A stretch of 50,631 nt of DNA from Chloroflexota bacterium (GTDB taxonomy: Bacteria > Chloroflexota > Anaerolineae > Anaerolineales > Villigracilaceae): contig JACRMH010000014.1 in assembly GCA_016219545.1 (NCBI GenBank), forward strand, positions 1 to 50,631. Reading direction: 5' to 3'. The notes below the pieces were generated by a model. That model saw only the letters and a list, made by a program, of their open reading frames with translations, made no database searches and had not been told where the DNA came from. Both the position numbers and the translations under genes were made by a program. Of the stretch, positions 35,240 through 43,131 are shown piece after piece; positions within the stretch are counted from its first letter, which is position 1; each line of letters opens with the position of its first letter.

Positions 35240-36418
35240 ATGAAAACCAGTGTTGTCCTTCAACCATCCAACATTGAAATGGGAGAAATTATCAAAGAGC
35301 TTCTCTCATCACAAGATCCTATTTACAATAAAGTGTGGCTTGTTTCAGCATTCGCCAACGCAAATGCCATACAGCGAATTGCGCCAAATATTTTGGAAGC
35401 AAAAGCAAGAGGAGCAAATATCAACATTATTGTTGGTTTTGATGTCAACTCAACTTCTGCCGAAGCATTGAAAAGAATTAATTCTCTTGGGGTCGCTTCT
35501 GTTCTTGTCCACAATGCGCGTGCTGGACATACATTTCATCCCAAAATTTACCTGTTTGAAGCAGCAGGCAAAAGAGCGGAAGTTTTTGTAGGCTCAAACA
35601 ATTTAACCGATGGCGGTCTATATACAAATTATGAAGCATCAACAAGAACGGTTTTCGAATTCCCTTCTGATAATGAGGGATACACTCAATTCTTTACATC
35701 TCTTGAACCTTATCTAAATCCAACCGGTTCTACTTCACAAGTTTTAACAAGCGGATTGATTGAAATCCTCGTAAAACGTGGGGATGTACCGACCGAAAAA
35801 GAAATTCGTAAAAATCAGGCAAAAACTCTAAAGCCCAAAAAGAAAGCAGGCGTTCCCAAATCCCCCTTTGGTGTGGAAAATATTAAACGTCCACCTTCAT
35901 TGAAAAAATCTATTAAAAAGTCTTCGGCAGCAAAAACAAGAGTAGGTACTGTAATAACACCCCTTCAAATTTCTGGTACACAAAATTTTGGAGAGTTGCT
36001 TTGGCAGAAAACAAATCTTCCTGCTTCGGATGTGCAGAGGCAAAAGGGAAATGTTACAGGTGGATTACGTTTGGTTCAGGCCAAATGGAAAGTATCTGGT
36101 GCTTTCATAGATCAAACAACATACTTCAGGAATGACGTTTTTGGACATTTAATTTGGTCTGTATGGAAGACGATGCCTCCTGGCGAAAAAGCAGAAACTA
36201 CCTTTGAGGTTAATCTTCTTGGAAAAGGCTATGGTGTTTACCACCTGATGATTAGCCATAAACCAAGCGGCGAAGCAAAACAGGGCAATTACACAACAAT
36301 GCTGCACTGGGGCAATTTAGCCGAAACTATTCGCAATCTTAACTTGATTGGGAAAACCTTCAATCTCTACTCACCGCCCCCAAATCAGACAGAACCTTTC
36401 ATCATTGAAGTCAAATAA
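35240..36418 (+). CDS. PLD-type restriction endonuclease candidate (BfiI/NgoFVII-like)
   Basis: 392 aa, AAAGGA before the ATG. The N-terminal half is a phospholipase-D-fold nuclease: H100-x-K102 in FHPKIYLF, GSNNLTDGGL (117-126) and E133, the order seen in BfiI (His, Lys, Asn, Glu). A Lys-rich linker lies at about 185-240. The C-terminal domain (about 250-392) carries LPASDVQRQKGNVTGGLRL, the S-x-DxQ...GNxTG pattern I associate with the DNA-binding part of such enzymes. A single HxK motif implies a dimer. Tail-to-tail with a DNA methyltransferase (6 bp gap). Both genes are visibly AT-richer than their neighbours, as expected for transferred restriction-modification genes. The recognition site is unknown. 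Confidence 0.85.
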   Translation: MKTSVVLQPSNIEMGEIIKELLSSQDPIYNKVWLVSAFANANAIQRIAPNILEAKARGANINIIVGFDVNSTSAEALKRINSLGVASVLVHNARAGHTFHPKIYLFEAAGKRAEVFVGSNNLTDGGLYTNYEASTRTVFEFPSDNEGYTQFFTSLEPYLNPTGSTSQVLTSGLIEILVKRGDVPTEKEIRKNQAKTLKPKKKAGVPKSPFGVENIKRPPSLKKSIKKSSAAKTRVGTVITPLQISGTQNFGELLWQKTNLPASDVQRQKGNVTGGLRLVQAKWKVSGAFIDQTTYFRNDVFGHLIWSVWKTMPPGEKAETTFEVNLLGKGYGVYHLMISHKPSGEAKQGNYTTMLHWGNLAETIRNLNLIGKTFNLYSPPPNQTEPFIIEVK

Positions 36419-36424
36419 CAAATC

Positions 36425-38080
36425 TCAATCTTCTTCAATTATCTCTTTGGGGTCTTGGCGTTGTCTTCGCAGGCGCAATCGTGACCATGCCTGAAGAAGT
36501 AAATTTGAGTCGTGATTACTAAAGCCTAAAGGAGTTAAGATCTTTTCATCCTGACGTGTTAGTAATACTTCAGGATCAATGCCTTTTTGGATTAAAGCAT
36601 TTAAGTCGTAAATAGCTTTTTCTGTGCTTTTTCTTATAGGAATCAGCAGTTTGCGAATTTCAGAAGGGACAAGTTCTAGCACCCCCCCGCCATAGTGTCT
36701 TCCTTCTACTTCTGCAGTAAGAGCAGTAAGGCTATTTATAAAAGAATACACCAGAGTAAACTCGTCAAATTTTTTGTGGCGAACTCGATATGTTGTATCA
36801 GTGGTATAGGCTTGTGCTTTATTGAAAACCAAACGCGGGAAACTGTGACTCCTTTTCGGCAATCCGATAGTAGTTGAATAAACAGACGGCACACTATACC
36901 AAGGTTCCCTAATTCTGCATTTGTATCGTTTATGAAGCTCTGCTTTTTCGCCAAGTTTTATATAGGTTTTTACATTATCTGGTAATGATGAGATTGTCTC
37001 ATCAGAAAACCAAATGAAATTAGTGGGAAGACCAAGTTCCTTGTTTCGAATATTCGCATTATCGTCAAAAACTATGCCTGGAACATGCTCACTTCGTCCA
37101 AACATTGGATATGCCCATTTCTTAAGTGAATATTGTTTAACAATTTCATCTGGTACAAGAAAGAAATCATTTGCGCCTGTTACGATTCCAACCGCAACAT
37201 CAGCAACATCATCAAACTTGTATACACCTGAATTTACTTTTGCCTTTGACAAAACTTCACGTTCTGCGCTTGTCAACAAGGCAAGCATCCATTTCCCTTT
37301 TACGGTTTCCCCATTTGTATATTTGGCATTTTCAAAATAATCTTCCGGGTCTTCGAAGAGAAAATCCTTTGTTCGAGTTGGTATGATTGATACACCTTCG
37401 AAATGCTCGTCTGGTGCATTCTTCTTCTCTGCCAACAATAAAATTGCACCTTGAAGAGTACCTTCAAACCATATTTCCTGTGGATCGAAAATCAAGACTC
37501 GAGAACAAACTTTTGTCAAATACAAACGTAAAGACTCGGCATGAAGCACATGCAATAACTCGGAAGGCACAACCATTGCCAACCTACCGCCTGGGCGCAA
37601 CAAGGCCAAAGATGAAATGACAAATGGAACCCAAGCGTTTGTATGTTTTGTAAATGGCAAGTGAAAGACTTTGAAAATTTGTTCCGAAATACCCTGCAAA
37701 TCACTATCTAAATACTGATAACGAATAAATGGCGGATTTCCAACAACAGCATCAAACTGTGGAGAATTTAATAACCTTGTGAGTGACCAACCAAGAAAGT
37801 CACGCGGTACAATTTGGACATCAACCTTCCTAAAATCATTTACGGAAGCTTTTGCTTTTCCTGCTTCTGCAGGTTCAATTTCAAATGCTTGTACCGATTT
37901 CAATCCATTTGTATTTAATTTTGATAAACCACGCAGAAAAACACCATCACCGCAACTTGGTTCTAAAATGGATTTGGGATGAATATTTAAAACCCATTTT
38001 AGGAGGAAGTTTGCAATGTCGGGGTCAGTGTAATAACCACCACGTAGTTTTGTTGTCGTTTCATTAATCTTGAAATTCAT
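36425..38080 (-). CDS. DNA adenine-type methyltransferase (Eco57I/TaqI-like)
   Basis: 551 aa from the ATG at 38080. KLRGGYYTDPDIANFLLKW leads to SAM motif I LEPSCGDGVFL (39-49), FEIEP (66-70) and catalytic motif IV NPPF (115-118), the set of N6-adenine gamma-class enzymes. The C-terminal half (about 270-530) is the usual target-recognition region, with an AFNK-like stretch and HYGGGVLELVPSEIRKL typical of TaqI/Eco57I relatives. It protects host DNA from the PLD-type nuclease facing it. It starts 141 bp from the divergent PBP gene. AT-rich like its partner. Confidence 0.92.
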   Translation of the reverse strand: MNFKINETTTKLRGGYYTDPDIANFLLKWVLNIHPKSILEPSCGDGVFLRGLSKLNTNGLKSVQAFEIEPAEAGKAKASVNDFRKVDVQIVPRDFLGWSLTRLLNSPQFDAVVGNPPFIRYQYLDSDLQGISEQIFKVFHLPFTKHTNAWVPFVISSLALLRPGGRLAMVVPSELLHVLHAESLRLYLTKVCSRVLIFDPQEIWFEGTLQGAILLLAEKKNAPDEHFEGVSIIPTRTKDFLFEDPEDYFENAKYTNGETVKGKWMLALLTSAEREVLSKAKVNSGVYKFDDVADVAVGIVTGANDFFLVPDEIVKQYSLKKWAYPMFGRSEHVPGIVFDDNANIRNKELGLPTNFIWFSDETISSLPDNVKTYIKLGEKAELHKRYKCRIREPWYSVPSVYSTTIGLPKRSHSFPRLVFNKAQAYTTDTTYRVRHKKFDEFTLVYSFINSLTALTAEVEGRHYGGGVLELVPSEIRKLLIPIRKSTEKAIYDLNALIQKGIDPEVLLTRQDEKILTPLGFSNHDSNLLLQAWSRLRLRRQRQDPKEIIEED

Positions 38081-38220
38081 TGATTTACCACAAACAAGCA
38101 CAAATATTCTATAAACACTATTATATAGTGTTATTCAAATTTGGCAATGAAAAAACCCTAATTCATGTTAGTCTGTGGTTAAATTACAGGCACATTAGCT
38201 ATTTGGATTTCAAAAACATT

Positions 38221-40740
38221 ATGCCCTCCACCCTGCCTGTACTCCGCGCCCGCCGCGAACGAAGACTCACAAAACAGCGTACAGCCTCCAATCGCGTGCG
38301 CAGTGTTTTGCTTAGTGTGGGAATGGTCCTTTCGCTTTTACTCGCACTGACCATCATCCTCGGCGCATTCGCCTACGCAGACATCACACACGATCTGCCT
38401 TCGGTTGAGATATTGCCGCGCCTGCTCAACCCGCCGGCCGGACTCTTGCTCCAACCCACACGCATCTATGACCGCACCGGTTTGCAATTATTATTTACAT
38501 TTTCGCCAACCAACACGCCCCGGCGTTATATTCCCATCAACGAACAGAACCCGCAGCACATTCCTCAAAGCCTGGTCAATTCGATCATCGCAGTTCAAGA
38601 CCCTCAATTCCGGTTTCATTCAGGGTACACAGTCGAAGGATATAACGATCCCAATTCACATCCCACCATCGCACAAAAACTTGTCAGCGAACTGGTCACT
38701 TATCATGAAGCACCGTCCGCAAGGCGCGCCATCCGCGAGCGCATCCTCGCCGCGCAGATCACCGCTGAATTCGGGCGCACGCAGATATTGGAGTGGTATA
38801 TCAACAGCGCGCACTTTGGCAATTATGCTTTCGGTGCTGAAGCCGCGTCGCAGCTTTATTTTGGCAAAGCGGCCGATCAACTGACACTGGCCGAATCTGC
38901 GATCCTTGCGGCGACAAGTGAAACGCCCGCGCTCAATCCGCTCGACGCTCCGCAGCAAGCCATCCAACGCGGGCAGGACGTGATCCAAACTTTGGTTAAA
39001 CTTGGGCTGGTCAGCAAAAAGGATGCGGAAACTGCGCTGAAAAAGATTCCCAAAATCGAAGCATCGCTTCTGACTCCGCCCGGGCCTGCTCCTGCTTTCG
39101 TGAACATGGTCATCTCCCAGTTAGACTCGCAGATCCCGCGTGACCGGATCGAACGCGGCGGAATGAACATCATCACCACGCTGGATTATGAACTGCAAAA
39201 ACAATCCGCATGTGTCACTGAAGTCTATGCATCACACATGGCCGGGTCAACTGAATCAAATAAAAATTGTGAGTCAGCAAGCTTACTGCCCTCGCTCCCT
39301 CCGGGCGCTGCATTTCCTGAATCATCCGCAAGCGCGCTGATCCTTGACCCAAACAATGGGCAGGTGCTGGCGCTGGTCGGCGAAACAAATCAAGGCGTGG
39401 AAACTCCCCTTGTAAGCGCACACCAGCCCGGGTCCAGTTTGGATGCGTTTGTCTATTTGACAGGATTCACCCGCGGGCTGAGTCCCGCCTCATTGACGTG
39501 GGATATTTCCAATAATGGAAATGTCAAAAACTTTGACGGTATTTATCACGGACCTGTCCGCTTAAGAGTTGCGTTGGCGAATGATTATCAAACGCCTGTG
39601 GAAACATTGAAGATACAAATGGGGCTTGAAAATGTGACCAGCATCGCTTCATCGTTTGGAATTGATCTGAACGCAGATGTGAGCATGTTAGAACTTGCCG
39701 GGGCTTATGGCGTGTTCGGAAAACAGGGGATTTATTTTGGGCAAAATGTAGGCGATGAATTTTTACCCGTGACCGTTTTACAAGTGGAGTCCGCAGATCA
39801 TGCGACCTTGGTGGATTGGACTCTGCCGCAAGCCAAACCCGTGTTAACGCCAGCACTGGCTTATATAATGGCCAATGTTTTGAGCGATGAGACCGCGCGC
39901 CTGCCATCTTTTGGAAAATCGAACGCGTTGGAGATCGGCAGACCCGCCGGTGTGAAAGTTGGGCAAACATCCCATGGGCTTGATGCGTGGGTTATCGGGT
40001 TTACACCATCGCGTGTTGTGGTCACATGGACCGGTGTACATGAAAGCATTGCGAGTGAAAGCCTGACCCCAAAATTCCCAGCGGTGTTATGGAATGCCTT
40101 GATGCAAGTTGCTTCCAATAGCTCCCCCACTGATGGCTGGTCCGCGCCGCAGGGCGTTTCTACAATTACAGTCTGCGACCCTTCGGGGATGCTGCCAACG
40201 CGCGAATGTCCGAATTTGGTGAGTGAGGTTTTCCTCAATGGCAGTGAACCTATTCAGGCGGATAATTTATTCAGGGAATATGACATCAACCGTGAGACCG
40301 GTCTGCTCGCCACTGTGTTCACACCCCCTGAGTTAATTGAAAAACAAGTGTATATGATCGTCCCTGATAATGCGAGGGACTGGGCATTGAGCGCTGGCAT
40401 TCAAATTCCGCCAACATCATACGATGCCATTCAAGCTCCGCCAGTAAACCCAACGGCCACCATTACATCTCCGGAATTATTTGCGGATGTGAATGGCATG
40501 ATAAAAATAATCGGCACGGCATCCGGCGATAATTTTTCATATTATCGCGTGCAGATCGGCAAGGGGTTGAATCCGCAGGAATGGATTCAATTGGGGAGCG
40601 ACGTCACGACTCCCATTGAAAATGGAATCCTCGCTGAGTGGGATACAAAAGGATTGAGCGGATTGTATGCCGTGCAATTAATGGTCGTGAGGGCAGATCA
40701 AAAAGTGGATATGGCAGTGATCCAGGTGACGGTTAAATAA
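38221..40740 (+). CDS. Class A penicillin-binding protein homologue with degenerate active sites
   Basis: 839 aa from ATG 38221 (MPSTLPVLRARRERR); the frame is open to 38080 but the extra 47 residues look like read-through of intergenic DNA. A membrane helix (about 29-53), a GT51 domain (about 75-265), a transpeptidase domain (about 365-660) and a C-terminal Ig-like domain (about 745-835) are present. GT51: the first catalytic Glu (motif EDxxF) is Gln126 in QDPQF; the STITQQ motif is HPTIAQ; the second Glu is kept (E173). Transpeptidase: Ser405 is kept but SxxK has Asp408, SxN reads D455-Y-Q457 and KTGT reads K579-V-G-Q. It may be a scaffolding pseudoenzyme in the cell envelope. Alignment is by eye. 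Confidence 0.88.
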   Translation: MPSTLPVLRARRERRLTKQRTASNRVRSVLLSVGMVLSLLLALTIILGAFAYADITHDLPSVEILPRLLNPPAGLLLQPTRIYDRTGLQLLFTFSPTNTPRRYIPINEQNPQHIPQSLVNSIIAVQDPQFRFHSGYTVEGYNDPNSHPTIAQKLVSELVTYHEAPSARRAIRERILAAQITAEFGRTQILEWYINSAHFGNYAFGAEAASQLYFGKAADQLTLAESAILAATSETPALNPLDAPQQAIQRGQDVIQTLVKLGLVSKKDAETALKKIPKIEASLLTPPGPAPAFVNMVISQLDSQIPRDRIERGGMNIITTLDYELQKQSACVTEVYASHMAGSTESNKNCESASLLPSLPPGAAFPESSASALILDPNNGQVLALVGETNQGVETPLVSAHQPGSSLDAFVYLTGFTRGLSPASLTWDISNNGNVKNFDGIYHGPVRLRVALANDYQTPVETLKIQMGLENVTSIASSFGIDLNADVSMLELAGAYGVFGKQGIYFGQNVGDEFLPVTVLQVESADHATLVDWTLPQAKPVLTPALAYIMANVLSDETARLPSFGKSNALEIGRPAGVKVGQTSHGLDAWVIGFTPSRVVVTWTGVHESIASESLTPKFPAVLWNALMQVASNSSPTDGWSAPQGVSTITVCDPSGMLPTRECPNLVSEVFLNGSEPIQADNLFREYDINRETGLLATVFTPPELIEKQVYMIVPDNARDWALSAGIQIPPTSYDAIQAPPVNPTATITSPELFADVNGMIKIIGTASGDNFSYYRVQIGKGLNPQEWIQLGSDVTTPIENGILAEWDTKGLSGLYAVQLMVVRADQKVDMAVIQVTVK

Positions 40741-40781
40741 TTTTTATTCAGCTACAATAACTTACTAACTCACCTTACGCG

Positions 40782-40830
40782 GTAGCGCGACATTTATCTC
40801 GCGAAGCAGGCGACATAAATGTCGCGCTAC
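40782..40830. repeat. Large intergenic hairpin after the PBP gene
   Basis: Perfect 16-bp arms gtagcgcgacatttat / ataaatgtcgcgctac with a 17-nt loop, between converging genes. There is no U tract. It resembles a mobile REP-type hairpin. Confidence 0.8.
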
Positions 40831-40855
40831 AGGCTAAACTGCGTAACATCAGTTA

Positions 40856-41617
40856 CTAAAGTTCTTGTCTGTTAAGAATCTGCCACGCACCCAACAAAGC
40901 AACAATGATCACTCCGATACTGACCCAAAGAGCGGGCCAGGCGGTGGTAGAGGTTCCGAGCATGAGGGATGCTCCCCAATTGAACAATTGACCGGGGAAA
41001 TATTCACCGATGCGCGGCAGAGCACCAACGCCGGCTATAACAACCAATGCCCCGAAGGCCAGCCCGGCAGCGGCTCCTTGTGAATTGGCGAGCGTACTGC
41101 AGAATATGGACACTGCGACATAAACTAGAAATGCCAGCAGCATTAATCCATTCATTGCAAGGAAGGAATCCCAGGGCATGGCCTTGAACAAAAGCAGGGT
41201 GTAGTACCAGCATCCCAGTGCAGCCATGCTGAGGCTGATCAAAAAGGTAACAGCCAATGCAAAGAATTTACTCAAAAGGAAATTCAGGCGCGAAACGGGA
41301 TGAGTCAACATCATGGTAGCGGTGCCGCGTTCTTTTTCCTGAGCGACACTGCCCATGCTTAACAGCAAAGCCAGCAGAATACCAAACTGACTCATGTTTT
41401 TGACATATTGGCTCACTGCATCTGCAATGGTCGGTACCGGAATTGCATCCGCAAGGCCGGGGGGCAGACCAGGCATGGATTTAAGAATCTCGGGAGTCAG
41501 CTTTGCCAATAACGGGGAAGCCAGTCCAAAGACAGCCATCACTGCCATTACGATCAGTAGACGGTAAGTGCGCCACTGCTCTGTCATTTCCTTGGAAAAT
41601 ACATTTAGAAAGTTCAT
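40856..41617 (-). CDS. ABC-2 type exporter permease
   Basis: 253 aa with six hydrophobic segments. It begins MNFLNVFSKEMTEQWRTYRLL, and the conserved block EKERGTATMMLTHPVSRLNFLLSKF (about 95-119, first half quoted by position) is typical of ABC-2 permeases. Its ATG overlaps the TGA of the ATPase gene by four bases (ATGA), so the two are translated together. The cargo is not known; such pairs serve drug, lipid or peptide export, or regulate membrane processes. Confidence 0.9.
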   Translation of the reverse strand: MNFLNVFSKEMTEQWRTYRLLIVMAVMAVFGLASPLLAKLTPEILKSMPGLPPGLADAIPVPTIADAVSQYVKNMSQFGILLALLLSMGSVAQEKERGTATMMLTHPVSRLNFLLSKFFALAVTFLISLSMAALGCWYYTLLLFKAMPWDSFLAMNGLMLLAFLVYVAVSIFCSTLANSQGAAAGLAFGALVVIAGVGALPRIGEYFPGQLFNWGASLMLGTSTTAWPALWVSIGVIIVALLGAWQILNRQEL

Positions 41618-42543
41618 TGCACAGACTCCTTTTCCACAAGCTGGAGAAAAACGTCTTCGAGTGAAAGGCGCATTTCTTCATAGCGTCTGGGCACAATCTG
41701 TTGAGACATTGCAGAAGCCAGCAATTCTTTTCGAGCCTGCACCAAATCGTTAACAACGATCCGCGTAATATTCCCATCAATATTCACTGAAGTGATCCAT
41801 GTTTGTTTTTTGAGCAATTCCGCCCAGCGTTGAATTGAGGGAACATCATCGCTGTCCAATTCAAAGACCGGCTGGACATATCTATTAAGCAGTTCCTCCC
41901 TGGGTGACTGGACGATGAGTCGTCCGCGCGTAATGATGCCAACCATATTACAAACCCGTTCCACATCTGCCAGAATATGCGTGGACATGAGGATGGTGCA
42001 TTGTCCGCTTAATTGCTCGATGAGTTCGAGCACATCCTTGCGTCCGGCCGGGTCCAGTGCGCTGACGGGTTCATCCAATAGCAAAACTTCAGGGCGATGA
42101 ACGAGTGCGGCAGCCAGCCCGAGTCGCTGACGCATACCGCGTGAGAATCCCCCAATCCGTCGCTTGCCCGCATCGGTCAAGTTGACCAATTCGAGCAATT
42201 CCTTTACACGGGCGGCCCGATCTGAAATGGATAGTCCATGCAGGCGGCCAATGTAATCAAGAAACTCGCGCGGAGTCATCCACGGGTAAAAAACCGGTTC
42301 TTCAGGCAGAAAGCCAATGTGACGGGGCAGGTTGCGGGCATCTGTTGAAAGGTTCACGCCGGCCACTTGAGCAGAACCAGATGTCGGCTTGGCCAGACCG
42401 GTCAGGATTCTTAATGTAGTCGTTTTGCCGGCCCCATTCGGTCCCAGAAATCCAAAGATGGATCCCGGTTCAACGGTCATGGTGAGGTTATCAATGGCTC
42501 GTACAGCACCATATTGTTTGGTGAGGTTTTCAATTTGGATCAT
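41614..42543 (-). CDS. ABC-2 exporter ATPase
   Basis: 309 aa from the ATG at 42543 (MIQIENLTKQYGAV); the longer frame overlaps the preceding gene. Walker A GPNGAGKTT (about 38-46), signature GFSRGMRQRLGL, Walker B VLLLDEPVSALDP and STHILADVE are all intact. A C-terminal ~85-residue regulatory extension (PVFELDSDDVPSIQRWAEL) is normal for DrrA-like exporters. It overlaps by ATGA both with the PLDc_N mini-gene before it and with the permease after it. Confidence 0.93.
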   Translation of the reverse strand: MIQIENLTKQYGAVRAIDNLTMTVEPGSIFGFLGPNGAGKTTTLRILTGLAKPTSGSAQVAGVNLSTDARNLPRHIGFLPEEPVFYPWMTPREFLDYIGRLHGLSISDRAARVKELLELVNLTDAGKRRIGGFSRGMRQRLGLAAALVHRPEVLLLDEPVSALDPAGRKDVLELIEQLSGQCTILMSTHILADVERVCNMVGIITRGRLIVQSPREELLNRYVQPVFELDSDDVPSIQRWAELLKKQTWITSVNIDGNITRIVVNDLVQARKELLASAMSQQIVPRRYEEMRLSLEDVFLQLVEKESVQ

Positions 42544-42737
42544 TCTTCCTTCCTGCCCATTACGAAGTAAATAATCGGTCCGATCAAATTTACAAAAAGG
42601 ATGACTAAAGCCCATGCCCATTTTGGCCCCCTGACACTTGGGCGGCGGATCAGGTCAACCAAGGCGCTGATCATCAAAACGAGCTGGATGATCAATACTG
42701 GAATGAGGAAGGGAAGATATTCTTGAATTTGAGACAT
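42540..42737 (-). CDS. PLDc_N-type small membrane protein
   Basis: 65 aa from the ATG at 42737 (AAAGGAGAattgacc before it). Two hydrophobic segments (about 8-30 and 40-58) flank IRRPSVRGPKWAW and the sequence ends VMGRKEE. This is the pattern of phospholipase_D N-terminal-type (PLDc_N) peptides without any nuclease domain. Its TGA overlaps the ATPase ATG by four bases, so it is translated first in a three-gene ABC operon. It may be an accessory subunit; that is inference from linkage. Confidence 0.85.
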   Translation of the reverse strand: MSQIQEYLPFLIPVLIIQLVLMISALVDLIRRPSVRGPKWAWALVILFVNLIGPIIYFVMGRKEE

Positions 42738-42828
42738 GGTCAATTCTCCTTTTAGAAATTTAATCATTGTAATTATATGGCTGAATCAATTTTAATGGTT
42801 GGGTTGAATCATGGTGATACGTAAAACA

Positions 42829-42861
42829 AAAAAATCCCCCAATCACCTTGGAGGATTTTTT
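42829..42861 (-). terminator. Terminator of the 57-aa peptide gene
   Basis: Stem of 14 positions (aaaaaatccnccaa-type) with a 5-nt loop. The single C/A mismatch on plus becomes a G-U pair on minus, and a U run follows on the minus strand. Confidence 0.82.
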
Positions 42862-42878
42862 GATGGGTAGTATTTTCT

Positions 42879-43052
42879 TTAACCGGTGATCATTTGCATG
42901 AGGGTATCGCCATAGAACCAACCACCGGCGATAACCGCGCAACAGCAACAAAGCAGGATGACGACAACCACGCCGATAATGATGGCATTATTCTTCTTCT
43001 TCGGCGGTTCACGGAAAGCAGGCGGTTCGGGGGAAATAAGCGTTTCGTTCAT
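42879..43052 (-). CDS. 57-aa single-pass membrane peptide with four consecutive Cys
   Basis: ATG at 43052 with aaggagaagaaacc upstream. The N-terminal part is MNETLISPEPPAFREPPKKK, followed by a membrane helix (about 23-44) that contains CCCC (35-38), and a short C-terminal end GGWFYGDTLMQMITG. It has its own terminator 18 bp after the stop. The Pro-rich N-terminus, basic stretch and helix place the N-terminus inside the cell. I do not recognise the family. The Cys cluster may be a lipidation or metal site, or simply helix composition. Confidence 0.8.
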   Translation of the reverse strand: MNETLISPEPPAFREPPKKKNNAIIIGVVVVILLCCCCAVIAGGWFYGDTLMQMITG

Positions 43053-43131
43053 GGTTTCTTCTCCTTGTGAATGTGAATTAATTTGATTATATCAGGCTGT
43101 CGCCTGACCATCGTAAAATTAGACTGCCACT

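Noticed and set aside
43091..43108. Short hairpin tcaggctgtcgcctga after the GT-C-like gene
   Set aside because: Six-bp stem without a U tract on the minus strand; too weak to call a terminator.
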